Shown: piece after piece, positions 1 to 7,300 of the stretch | How the letters are laid out: the number at the start of each line of letters is the position of its first letter | Position numbering within the stretch: the first letter of the stretch is position 1 | Source of the DNA: an uncultured Clostridia bacterium | GTDB taxonomy: Bacteria; Bacillota; Clostridia; Oscillospirales; Acutalibacteraceae | Reading direction: 5' to 3' | NCBI GenBank assembly: GCA_904420155.1 | Contig: CAJFUH010000200.1 | Span: 1-8,410 of the forward strand | Length of the DNA stretch: 8,410 bases | Position numbers and translations under genes: made by a program | The notes under the pieces: model-generated | The model's input: the letters and a program-made list of their open reading frames with translations, nothing else | The model's database searches: none | What the model was told of the DNA's origin: nothing

Positions 1-2
1 AG

Positions 3-92
3 AAGGAATTGAGTTCATCGGCGGGCCTTGATAAGTTGTTAAAAAATATAAAGAAAGATTTGGAGGAATCTAACGATGGGTTCAAGAGATAG
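3..92 (+). CDS. Possible 3' end of an upstream gene (unknown, perhaps parB-like)
   Basis: Reading from base 3, about 29 codons stay open to a TAG at 90-92. The charged, helix-like tail includes the segment SSSAGLDKLLKNIKKDLEES. If real, it overlaps the start of the bactofilin gene by 17 bases, which would suggest translational coupling. The pattern of short polar stretch followed by LDKLL is reminiscent of the C-terminal dimerisation end of ParB/Spo0J proteins, and some Clostridia carry a bactofilin gene just after parAB; that identification is inference from a very short stretch. A competing reading from base 2 stops at 29-31 (ending EFIGGP) and cannot be excluded. Thirty open codons are not significant alone. 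Confidence 0.35.
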   Translation, partial: KELSSSAGLDKLLKNIKKDLEESNDGFKR

Positions 93-816
93 TTTTTTGC
101 AGGCTATGAAGAACTTGCGCGATAGCGGCCAGACGAAGCCGGCGGACGAGGATATGCATACCGCCGCAGCACCCGAGGAAGATACCGCTCCCGCAGCGAT
201 CCCAGAGCCGGCGGCGGAGGCTGAAGTTCATATGGAAGATTATGGATATCAGAATCAAAGCGAAACATCCAGCGCCAATACTTTCTATGGGGATGTATAT
301 GCCCAGCCTTCCAGTAAGACTACCATTTCTAAAGATACCTCTATTGTGGGAGAAATTCACTCTACCAGCGATGTGGAGATGTCTGGAAACTTGAAGGGGA
401 ACATCGAAACCACAGGGGACATTAAACTGAGCGGAAAAATTATCGGCGATATTATGGGCAATAATATCGACCTGATGGCAGGGGAAGTACAGGGAAATAT
501 CATTGCGTCCGCTACCCTGACCATTGACAGCGATTCTGTGGTGGTGGGAGATACCACAGCCAACAATATCCTGATGGACGGTAAGCAAAAGGGTAATATG
601 CAGATTGAAAATATGGCGGACTTCCAGTCCAATGCATTGTTGATGGGTAATGTGACCACAGGCCGTTTGTCCATCAGCGAAGGCGCTAGGCTGCGCGGCG
701 CAATCCAGGTGAAAATAGACAACACCGTGGACGAGCTCTTTGATGAGCCCATCGTGATCGATCCTATTGTGACGGGACCGGCTACGGCAAACCCGGCTGC
801 AAAAGACGAACAATAA
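76..816 (+). CDS. Bactofilin (polymer-forming cytoskeletal protein)
   Basis: This 246-residue protein is a bactofilin (DUF583 family), a cytoplasmic protein that polymerises without nucleotide into filaments and acts as a scaffold for cell-shape or wall enzymes. Residues about 82-213 show the typical right-handed beta-helix pattern: short strands alternating with glycine turns, such as VGEIHSTSDVEMSGNLKGNI and GDIKLSGKIIGDI. Flanking it are a long acidic, Ala/Pro/Glu-rich N-terminal tail (about 20-80) and a short Pro/Ala-rich C-terminal tail, both expected to be disordered, as in the family. No signal peptide or membrane segment is seen; the first residues (DSFLQAMKNL) could form a short amphipathic helix. 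The ATG at 76 is supported by GGAGGA at 62-67, 8 bases upstream. No promoter is evident in front of it, so it is probably expressed with the gene to its left. The precise cellular role cannot be read from the sequence. Confidence 0.93.
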   Translation: MGSRDSFLQAMKNLRDSGQTKPADEDMHTAAAPEEDTAPAAIPEPAAEAEVHMEDYGYQNQSETSSANTFYGDVYAQPSSKTTISKDTSIVGEIHSTSDVEMSGNLKGNIETTGDIKLSGKIIGDIMGNNIDLMAGEVQGNIIASATLTIDSDSVVVGDTTANNILMDGKQKGNMQIENMADFQSNALLMGNVTTGRLSISEGARLRGAIQVKIDNTVDELFDEPIVIDPIVTGPATANPAAKDEQ

Positions 817-923
817 AATAAAACTTGATTTTCAGGGGAAAAAGCGTAATCCCCCGATGCATAAGACAGCATAATATAAAAGGGATCTTGATATTTGCAT
901 CAGAAATTCCCAGTGAAAACAGT

Positions 924-987
924 AAGCGCGCCTTGAGGCATGGTTTTTGAAAACCGGCTCAAGGCGCGCTTTAATATATTTATTTTT
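924..987 (+). terminator. Strong intrinsic terminator after the bactofilin gene
   Basis: A perfect 14-bp inverted repeat, AAGCGCGCCTTGAG at 924-937 and CTCAAGGCGCGCTT at 958-971, is followed by a T-rich tail (971-987). The 20-base loop can itself pair (GGTTT 942-946 with AAACC 951-955), giving a longer two-part hairpin. It lies between the convergent bactofilin and AraC genes. On the minus strand the following bases are less T-rich (ACTGTTTTC), so it probably works best for the plus strand but may also block transcription from the AraC side. Confidence 0.85.
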
Positions 988-1015
988 GAATGGGGTTAAC
1001 CCCATATCTCTCATG

Positions 1016-1840
1016 TTATTTTTTCCTTTCCGCCTCAAGGAGATCCCGGTATTCATGGGGGGAGCAGCCATAAATCTGTTTGAAGGTGCGCCAAAAGTAG
1101 CCGTAATGACGGAATCCTGTACGCAACATGACGGATTCTGTGGTATCGTCCGATGTAATCAGGAGATTCTTGGCTTTTTCAATACGATAGCGCACCACAT
1201 ACTGCATGGGGGAAAGATGCGTGATTTTTTTAAACAGTTTACAGAAGTAAAACACACTGTATCCTACCTCGTCCGCAAGATCCTGCACCGTAATGTTGTC
1301 CGCATAGTGTTTATGAATATAAACCAGGGCGTTCTTGATTTTTTGAACCTGTGAATCGTCTAAAAGAGACGGTTTCCCTTTGCTGCTCCGGGTTAATAGG
1401 AAGGCAAGAAGACGCAAAACAAGCGCTTTCCAGCGGAGATATTGTTCCACAGGGGCGCCCTTTTCCAAAGACAAATTGCGAAAAAATTCCTCGCTTGCGA
1501 AGGCGGCGTCAACATCCGGCAATACTGCGGGGATTGCATCAAACAGAGGGATGGTTTCACCAGATCCGTTTAAATCAAACTCCAAATAAAGGCAACGGTA
1601 CACGCCGATTCCTTCTACGACCATATCAGGACAAAAGAAAAAGAGATTCCCCGCCGTGGTCGGAATGGGTATATTATTAGTGATGATGCAGCCGCTTCGG
1701 GAGGAGACGATGTATGCGGCCTCATAATGATGTACCACGCGCCGCCCATAGGACTCTTCTTTATGGAAATGAGGCGCGTTGCCGGAATCGTGCCACGCAA
1801 AGAATATGGGTGAAATGCGGTCTATTACGGAATCGGACAT
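1016..1840 (-). CDS. AraC-family transcriptional regulator
   Basis: This 274-residue cytoplasmic DNA-binding protein has the usual length and two-part build of AraC/XylS regulators. Residues about 20-100 form a cupin-like ligand-sensing region (HFHKEES, then strands ending with YRCLYLEFDL). Residues about 166-268 hold the double helix-turn-helix: the first around TVQDLADEVGYSVFYFCKLF with the downstream SPMQYVVRYRIEKAKNLL, the second ending FWRTFKQIYGCSPHEYR, the family signature. The start is supported by AGGTGG about 9 bases upstream of the ATG and by a promoter just before it. Such proteins usually activate sugar-utilisation genes when the sugar binds the cupin pocket. Because the gene is divergent from the GH120 beta-xylosidase, that gene is the most likely target, with a xylose-type or xylo-oligosaccharide effector; the effector is inference. 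The N-terminal half is not distinctive enough to name the ligand. Confidence 0.92.
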   Translation of the reverse strand: MSDSVIDRISPIFFAWHDSGNAPHFHKEESYGRRVVHHYEAAYIVSSRSGCIITNNIPIPTTAGNLFFFCPDMVVEGIGVYRCLYLEFDLNGSGETIPLFDAIPAVLPDVDAAFASEEFFRNLSLEKGAPVEQYLRWKALVLRLLAFLLTRSSKGKPSLLDDSQVQKIKNALVYIHKHYADNITVQDLADEVGYSVFYFCKLFKKITHLSPMQYVVRYRIEKAKNLLITSDDTTESVMLRTGFRHYGYFWRTFKQIYGCSPHEYRDLLEAERKK

Positions 1841-1881
1841 GGACGGGTTCCACCTTTCGAGAAATCTGCGTTTTCAATGAT

Positions 1882-1890
1882 ATTATACCA
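1882..1890 (-). promoter_or_regulatory. Extended -10 promoter of the AraC gene
   Basis: Read on the minus strand, this is TGGTATAAT, a perfect TGnTATAAT extended -10 box. No convincing -35 box lies 16-18 bases further up, which is normal for extended -10 promoters. Transcription would start near 1875 and give a leader of about 35 bases before the ATG at 1840, with the ribosome site inside it. Confidence 0.7.
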
Positions 1891-1902
1891 CCTTACAGCA
1901 AG

Positions 1903-1962
1903 ATAGTGTATGATTGGGACAAAATACTCCATGTTTTCTTTTTGGTGTGTATGCTACACTAT
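1903..1962. promoter_or_regulatory. Candidate operator region between the AraC and GH120 genes
   Basis: The 8-base sequence ATAGTGTA at 1903-1910 recurs in inverted orientation as TACACTAT at 1955-1962. GTGTATG also occurs twice in direct orientation, at 1906-1912 and 1947-1953, 41 bases apart, close to four helical turns. The first copy lies just upstream of the AraC promoter and the second overlaps the possible GH120 -10 box. Spacing and position suit a regulator that controls both directions, such as the AraC protein itself. No binding is demonstrated. Confidence 0.4.
1947..1960 (+). promoter_or_regulatory. Possible GH120 promoter (-10) inside a small palindrome
   Basis: TGCTACACT at 1952-1960 fits an extended -10 box (TGn then TACACT, 4 of 6 to TATAAT). 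It sits inside the palindrome GTGTA-TGC-TACAC (1947-1959). No good -35 sequence is present at the right distance, as expected for a promoter that depends on an activator. CATAAT at 1974-1979 is an alternative -10 box, likewise without a -35. Confidence 0.35.
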
Positions 1963-1969
1963 TCGTGCA

Positions 1970-1984
1970 TTAACATAATCTAAC
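1970..1984 (+). promoter_or_regulatory. 15-base element shared with the GH85 upstream region
   Basis: TTAACATAATCTAAC here matches TTACCATAATCTAAC at 4249-4263 in 14 of 15 positions. It lies between the possible GH120 start point and its ribosome binding site. It could be a binding site for a common regulator or a shared -10-like box (CATAAT); the function is unknown. Confidence 0.35.
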
Positions 1985-2005
1985 AAAGGAACGGGAGAGG
2001 GCAAT

Positions 2006-3847
2006 ATGATCTACTATGTATCTCAAAAAGGGAACGGACGAGGAAACGGCACAGAAAAAGAGCCGTTTGCCACGATTGGGCAGGCCGCGGAAATCGCCAA
2101 GGCGGGCGATATGGTAATCATAGACGACGGCGTCTATCGTGAATGGGTAGACCCCAAAAACGGGGGCCTTGGCAACAACCTCCGTATTACATATATCGCT
2201 AAAAAAGGAACACACCCCATCATCAGCGGCGCGGAAGTTATTTCTGGCTGGAAACATGAGCGCGGAAATATATGGAGCTGTTCCGTAAACAGGGAGATTT
2301 TTAAGGAATACGACCCGTATGAGGATGAGATTTACGGGGACTGGTTCAACGGGTTCGGCCGGGTTCACCATACGGGCGAACTTTTTTTGGATGGCGTAGC
2401 GCTGTATGAAGCCGCATCCCTTGCGTCGCTTGACGAGCGGGAAGAAAAAGGACACGCGCGTTGGTTTGCCTGCGTAAAGGAAGACAAAACCATATTTTAT
2501 GGAGAATTCCCGGACATTGATCCAAACCGCCACCTGACGGAGATCAGCGTGCGCCCTTTCTGCTTTTTTCCCAGTAAGACAGGGTTAAACTATATCACGG
2601 TATCCGGCCTTACATTTTGTAAAGTGGCGACACAGTGGGCGCCGCCGACCGCGTTTCAGCCCGCCGCGGTGGGTCCAAACTGGAGTAAAGGCTGGATCAT
2701 TGAAAACTGTAAAATCCATGATTCCAAGTGCTGCGGCGTCAGCCTGGGGAAGCGCGCAGATGAAAAAGATAACGCGTGGAGCAAGGATCCTTCCAAAGGC
2801 GGCGCGCAGACCTATACCGAGACCATCTGCTACAATATCCACAATGGTTGGGACAAAGAGACCATAGGCGGGCATATCGTGCGTAATAACGAGATTTACA
2901 ACTGCGGGCAGACCGGGATTGTGGGGTGTATGGGCGGCGCCTTTTCCGATATTATTCATAATCATGTGCACCATATCAATGACCGCGGCGAATTTGGCGG
3001 AGCGGAAATGGCGGGCGTTAAGCTGCACGCGGCAATTGATACGGTTATCGAACAAAATTGTTTCCACAACTGTATAAACGGATTATGGCTCGATTGGGAA
3101 GCGCAGGGCGCGGCGGTTAGACGCAATATTTTTTACGAAAATAACCAGGACCTTTTTATTGAGGTCTGCCACGGACCGTGCACCGTGGAAAACAACCTCA
3201 TGCTCTCCAAACGCAACTTTTTGAATGTATCTCAGGGGACCGCCTGCCTGCATAATTTATTTGCGGGGGAATTATTCCCGTCGCCGGATACCGGGCGTTT
3301 TACGCTTTATCATCAGCCTCACTCTACGGCCCTGGGGGGCGTCATATTCGTTTATGGCGGCGACGATTGTATTGCCAACAATATTTTTATTGGCAGATAC
3401 CGTGAGCATCCCCTTTTGGGGACAGGATGGTATGAAAAATACAGCGGTACCTTTGAGAAGAAATCGATGGAAGATGACAAGCCCACAGCTGATATGAACA
3501 AAACGCTTCCTGTCCGTATTTTTGACAACGTCTATTATAATGGGGCCGAAACCTGTACCCTGGAGAAGGGAGCGCGTTTTGCCAAAAATTTTGAAGCGAA
3601 GTTCTCGATCTCCTGGGAAGACGGTCACTGTATCTTTTCGACAAACCTTTATGAAGCTCCTGTTAATTTAAAAACGGGATTAATTACCACGGATCTGCTT
3701 GGAAAGGCGTTCGAGTCGGGGCAAGCCTTTGAAAACCGTGACGGGTCCCCTATTATTATCGATACTGACTTTTTGGGTGAGAAACGTACCAATACGCCCA
3801 GCGCCGGTCCGTTTGAAGCGGCTGCTTCCCAATTTATTCTCTTTTAA
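2006..3847 (+). CDS. GH120 beta-xylosidase (beta-helix fold, cytoplasmic)
   Basis: This 613-residue enzyme is recognised as a glycoside hydrolase family 120 beta-xylosidase, resembling, from memory, XylC of Thermoanaerobacterium saccharolyticum along nearly its whole length. It would remove xylose from the ends of xylo-oligosaccharides with retention of configuration. The family fold is a right-handed parallel beta-helix. The opening MIYYVSQKGNGRGNGTEKEP and the motifs WAPPTAFQ (211-218), GPNWSKGWIIEN (223-234), KLHAAID (339-345) and LWLDWEAQG (360-368) are family-typical. Asp363 in LWLDW is the expected nucleophile and Glu386 in LFIEVCHGP the acid/base; their 23-residue spacing equals that of XylC Asp382/Glu405. 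No signal peptide is present and the protein has many cysteines, both consistent with a cytoplasmic site acting on imported oligosaccharides. It is about 25 residues shorter than XylC, mostly from a shorter loop around 140-155. GGAGAGG at 1994-2000 serves the ATG. No transporter gene lies beside it. Other beta-helix glycosidases are a less likely alternative. Confidence 0.88.
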   Translation: MIYYVSQKGNGRGNGTEKEPFATIGQAAEIAKAGDMVIIDDGVYREWVDPKNGGLGNNLRITYIAKKGTHPIISGAEVISGWKHERGNIWSCSVNREIFKEYDPYEDEIYGDWFNGFGRVHHTGELFLDGVALYEAASLASLDEREEKGHARWFACVKEDKTIFYGEFPDIDPNRHLTEISVRPFCFFPSKTGLNYITVSGLTFCKVATQWAPPTAFQPAAVGPNWSKGWIIENCKIHDSKCCGVSLGKRADEKDNAWSKDPSKGGAQTYTETICYNIHNGWDKETIGGHIVRNNEIYNCGQTGIVGCMGGAFSDIIHNHVHHINDRGEFGGAEMAGVKLHAAIDTVIEQNCFHNCINGLWLDWEAQGAAVRRNIFYENNQDLFIEVCHGPCTVENNLMLSKRNFLNVSQGTACLHNLFAGELFPSPDTGRFTLYHQPHSTALGGVIFVYGGDDCIANNIFIGRYREHPLLGTGWYEKYSGTFEKKSMEDDKPTADMNKTLPVRIFDNVYYNGAETCTLEKGARFAKNFEAKFSISWEDGHCIFSTNLYEAPVNLKTGLITTDLLGKAFESGQAFENRDGSPIIIDTDFLGEKRTNTPSAGPFEAAASQFILF

Positions 3848-3863
3848 GGGATAGGCAGCTTAC

Positions 3864-3946
3864 CTTTTTAGGACAGAACAAAGAGCTGTTTGCCGATGCC
3901 GGATTCCCCTAAAAAGTATATGGTTTAACAGAGCGAATCCTTTTTT
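3864..3946 (+). terminator. Weak terminator-like hairpins after the GH120 gene
   Basis: Two overlapping, mutually exclusive inverted repeats follow the stop codon. CTTTTTAGG (3864-3872) pairs with CCTAAAAAG (3908-3916) over a 35-base loop. GGATTC (3901-3906) pairs with GAATCC (3935-3940), followed directly by TTTTTT (3941-3946). The second has the order of an intrinsic terminator, but its stem is short and its loop is 28 bases long. One of them probably ends the GH120 transcript; which one is unclear. Confidence 0.4.
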
Positions 3947-4235
3947 ATAAAATCCGAAAAAATTTTAATGTTCATTTGGATCAAACATTCTGTAACCATT
4001 GAGAAAAGGTTATGTTTACATAAATTGTCTTCCTTTAAAAAGAATCCTCTGCAGGAAAGATAGAAGTCATCGAAAATATTTAAAAGTTATCCACGAAAAT
4101 TGTTTAAAAATTAGGTGAAAATGTACAGTGCAAAAAAATTAGATAAGTAAGAATATTTCTAAAAAAATTAATTTTTTACTGTGATTTCCAAATGTATCCT
4201 TTTATTTTTTACTATAAAAAGCTAAAATAAAAATA

Positions 4236-4269
4236 AATCTAACGTTTTTTACCATAATCTAACGTTTTT
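4236..4269 (+). repeat. 14-bp tandem direct repeat, likely activator site for GH85
   Basis: AATCTAACGTTTTT occurs at 4236-4249 and again at 4256-4269, a 20-base period equal to about two helical turns, so both copies face the same side of the DNA. The second copy ends 5 bases before the candidate -35 box at 4275. Two direct repeats about 21 bases apart next to -35 is the classic layout of an AraC-type activator site. The repeats are exact in an otherwise variable stretch. The bound protein is not known. Confidence 0.55.
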
Positions 4270-4274
4270 GGTGA

Positions 4275-4303
4275 TTGCGTGTTATTGTAAATTTTGATAT
4301 ACT
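4275..4303 (+). promoter_or_regulatory. Promoter of the GH85 gene
   Basis: TTGCGT (4275-4280) is followed after exactly 17 bases by TATACT (4298-4303), preceded by TG at 4295-4296 (extended -10). The -35 box matches the consensus only in TTG, consistent with help from an activator bound at the adjacent direct repeat. Transcription would start near 4310, giving a leader of about 60 bases. Confidence 0.7.
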
Positions 4304-4316
4304 AAACGTGGATAAA

Positions 4317-4347
4317 CTCTCACGAATTTATCAAAAGTTCTGTGGAG
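4317..4347 (+). promoter_or_regulatory. Stem-loop in the GH85 mRNA leader
   Basis: Near the expected 5' end of the transcript, CTC, CAC, GAA and TTT (4317-4319, 4321-4329) can pair with AAA, TTC, GTG and GAG (4334-4336, 4338-4340, 4342-4347). This makes 12 base pairs with three single-base bulges and the loop ATCA. The stem ends 6 bases before the Shine-Dalgarno sequence. It could protect the mRNA from decay or tune translation; it matches no riboswitch that I recognise. Confidence 0.4.
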
Positions 4348-4353
4348 ATTTTT

Positions 4354-4360
4354 AAGGAGG
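4354..4360 (+). promoter_or_regulatory. Consensus Shine-Dalgarno of the GH85 gene
   Basis: AAGGAGG is a perfect complement to the 16S rRNA end and stands 8 bases before the ATG at 4369. It fixes the start codon of a gene that runs off the window and implies efficient translation. Confidence 0.9.
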
Positions 4361-4368
4361 AAGAAAAC

Positions 4369-7300
4369 ATGAGAAAATCGAGACATCTGTCTAAGAAGTC
4401 TGTCTCTATCCTGTGCGCAGCAGCGTTGGTGACGTCTTCTTTGGCAGCAGCTCCTGGGGCGTTTGCGGAAGTAAACGGCGATGGGACTGTCACGATCAAT
4501 GAGAAGTATGCTTCTCATGAATCTTTGCAGCCCACCCCCCAAGGGTTCCAGGTGGATACCTTGCTGAACTGGACCCCGGAAAGCGACCCCGACGCCAAAT
4601 TTGCCCGCTCCACCATTCCGCTGGAGACCGACCGGGTAACCGGCCCGCAGGTTAACCCCTATTCCAACCCGGAAGCCAAGCTGATGGTTTGCTCTTTGGC
4701 AAACTCCAACCACGACAACTCCTTCCTGCAAGGCAGCGATACGTTTGACAGCTATGCCTTTGGTTACTGGCAGTATGTGGATTCCATGGTATACTGGGCA
4801 GGTTCCGACGAAGGTATCTTCGTGGTTCCCACTCCGGACGTAATCGATTCCGCTCATAAGAACGGCGTCCCGGTCACCGCAACCCTGGGCTTCCCGTGGG
4901 GTCCCGACACCACCGGCGGCCTGCGTCTGGAAGAACTGGAGAAATTCGTCCAGAAGGATGAAAACGGCAACTATCCAGTGGCGGACAAGATGGTGGAAAT
5001 TGCCCACTATTATGGGTTTGACGGCTATTTCTTCAACCAGGAAACCTACGGCTCCACTGCGGAGGTGGCCAGCGAACTGGTCAACATGATGAAATATGTC
5101 AAGAAAAAATACCCGGACATCATCTTCAGCTGGTATGATTCCATGACCAAGAGCGGCAGCGTCAGCTACCAGGATGCGGTCAATGAGCAGAACAAGCTGT
5201 GGATTGAGAAGGATGAAGAAGGCCTGTACGCAGTGGATGAGTTCTTTATGAACTACAATTGGGGCGGCGATCACAGCAATCCTACCTCTCCCATGTATCC
5301 GGATATCACTCATAAGATTCCCACAACCATTGAGACCATGATCAATTCCGGCAGAAGCCAGTATGACGCCTTCGCCGGCTTTGAGGTACAGCAGAACAGC
5401 ATGAATACCCCGATCCGCGACCATCTGCTGGTGGATGAAAACGGCAAGCTGAAGATTTCTATTGCTCTGTACTGCCCCAACTCCACCATGGGCTTCTCCA
5501 AGGATCCGGTGGACTTCCATGAGCAGGAAAAACGTTTCTATGTAGGCAGCCAAGGCGATCCCACCAACGAGCCCCTGGATCCCGCCGATCCCAACAACTG
5601 GGAGTGGGTTGGTATGGCCCGTTTCTTCGCGGATAAGACCGTGATCACCGAGGCTCCCTTTACCACCAACTTCAATACCGGCCACGGCAAACAGTGGTTT
5701 GTAGACGGCGAGCTGTCCCGCACCGAGGGTTGGAACAACCGCTCCGCGCAGGATATCCTGCCCACATGGACCTGGACCGTGCAGACCGACGGCAGCAAAT
5801 TGCAGGGCGCTTACGACTTTGACGACGCTTACAACGGCGGCAACTCTGTGAAGTTTACCGGCAATTTGGACGCGTCCAATAAGATCATGCTCTATTCCAC
5901 CCAGGTAGAAAACGCCAAGTCCGCTTCCGTCACTTATAAAGTGAACAAAGAGGGCTCCAATGTACAGCTGGGCCTGTGCTATGGCGATAATTACGACGAA
6001 GCCAACTTCAAATATTATGACTTGGGCGCCGGCACTGCGGGAGAATGGACCACCGCCAGCGTGGATATTTCGGAAGACGCTTCCAAGGGCCTGCCCATCA
6101 GCGCCATCGCCATTAAGGTGGACGGGCAGGTAACCGATTACCAGCTCAACCTGGGTAATATTTCTTTGAACGACGAAACTTCTGTGAAGTGCGAGGCCCC
6201 GGCTTCCGTCACTTTGGATGAAATCATGTATAAAGACGCCAACCAGGCGCAGGTAAGAATGTACTGGGACAGCGTGGAAAATGCCGAGTACTATGAAGTG
6301 TATCAGGTGAAGGCCGACGGTTCCACCCAGATGATTACCGCCCTGCCCAACACCGCCTATTATATCGACAACCTGGTGAAGGAAGAGGGCCAGGATACCG
6401 CCACTTTGCGCGTTGTCCCGGTCAGCGCCGACGGCACCAGGGGCGATTCTAAAGACCTGGTGATCGATTGGGAGATCCCCAACGGCGCCACCGCTTACGC
6501 ACCGGTTCCCAGCTCTGAAAACGTCTGCCTCAACGGCGTGGGCGCGGAAGTCACCGGTTTTTCCGGACAGGGCGAAGCGGAACCCGCCTGGAAGGCCATC
6601 GACGGCACTTCCCTCAACGGCAGCAAATGGTGCCAGGCCAGCACCAACAGCGGCTGGATGACCATCAAGCTGCTGGACGGCCCCAAGACCATCCGCAGAT
6701 TTAGGATTGAACACGCGGAAGCCGGCGGCGAAGGCAAGATCAACAATACCCGCGACTTCTCCCTGCAATATAAGGATGCAAGCGGCCAGTGGCAGATTGC
6801 CAAGCAGATCACCGGCAACACCGACGCTGTCACCGACGTGGTGTTGGATCAGCCCATCACCGCAGAGGAATGGAAGCTGGATATCACTTATGCAGACCAG
6901 GGCCCGTGGACCGCTATCCGTATTTACGAGTGGCAGATGTTTGAAGACGCCACCCAGCCGGCCACCGATACCGTAGGTATGCAGTTCGCCAGCGCGGAGA
7001 ACAACGAAGGCGCCGCCGACATCTTTACGCTCAGCCATGTGCCGGAAGGCTACACGGTAAGAGCTTATGCCGATGTGGAAAAGAACACCCTCCTGGGCAG
7101 CGCAGTAGCGGCAGCCGACGGCAAGGTATCCATTGAGAATATGGACTTTGGCGCGGAGGCAGGCCGTGTGTACTACACGGTACAGGGCGGCATTACCGGC
7201 GAGAGCGACGTGCTCAGCGTTGCCTATGAGAGCGAAACCGCCGAAAAGACCCCGGCAGCTACCGATATTTCCTTCAGCAAATTCTCTCAGGTGGGTTCCG

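Larger units (their letters stand above)
3848..4368. other. 521-base AT-rich intergenic control region without a gene
   Basis: No credible coding sequence is present in this gap. From about 3940 on, base composition shifts sharply to A/T against the GC-richer flanking genes, with runs such as A7 at 4132-4138 and 4161-4167 and repeated TTTTTTAC at 4172-4179, 4205-4212 and 4245-4252. AAAAAAATTA occurs twice (4132-4141, 4161-4170). A short inverted repeat AATGTT/AACATT lies at 3967-3989. The right end holds the GH85 direct repeat, promoter, leader hairpin and ribosome site listed separately. The stretch 3990-4130 shows little beyond low complexity. It is long for a simple gap and probably serves as the GH85 upstream control region. 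Confidence 0.7.

Noticed and set aside
82..872. Minus-strand open frames opposite the bactofilin gene
   Set aside because: They are shadows of a gene with a clear family fold on the plus strand and encode no recognisable protein.
835..901. Small inverted repeats GGGGA/TCCCC and GATGCA/TGCATC after the bactofilin gene
   Set aside because: The stems are 5-6 bp, lack T-tracts, and are overshadowed by the strong terminator at 924-987.
947..1983. Plus-strand open frames opposite the AraC gene
   Set aside because: The minus-strand frame carries the complete AraC signature and a promoter; the plus-strand products have no family features.
3967..3989. AATGTT/AACATT inverted repeat as a Crp-like or catabolite site
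   Set aside because: The half-sites are only 6 AT-rich bases and do not fit the CcpA cre or Crp consensus; such repeats are expected by chance in this composition.
3848..4368. Replication origin or hidden small gene or riboswitch in the AT-rich gap
   Set aside because: Only two near-match DnaA boxes and no adjacent dnaA are visible; no open frame with a ribosome site and no known riboswitch core was recognised.
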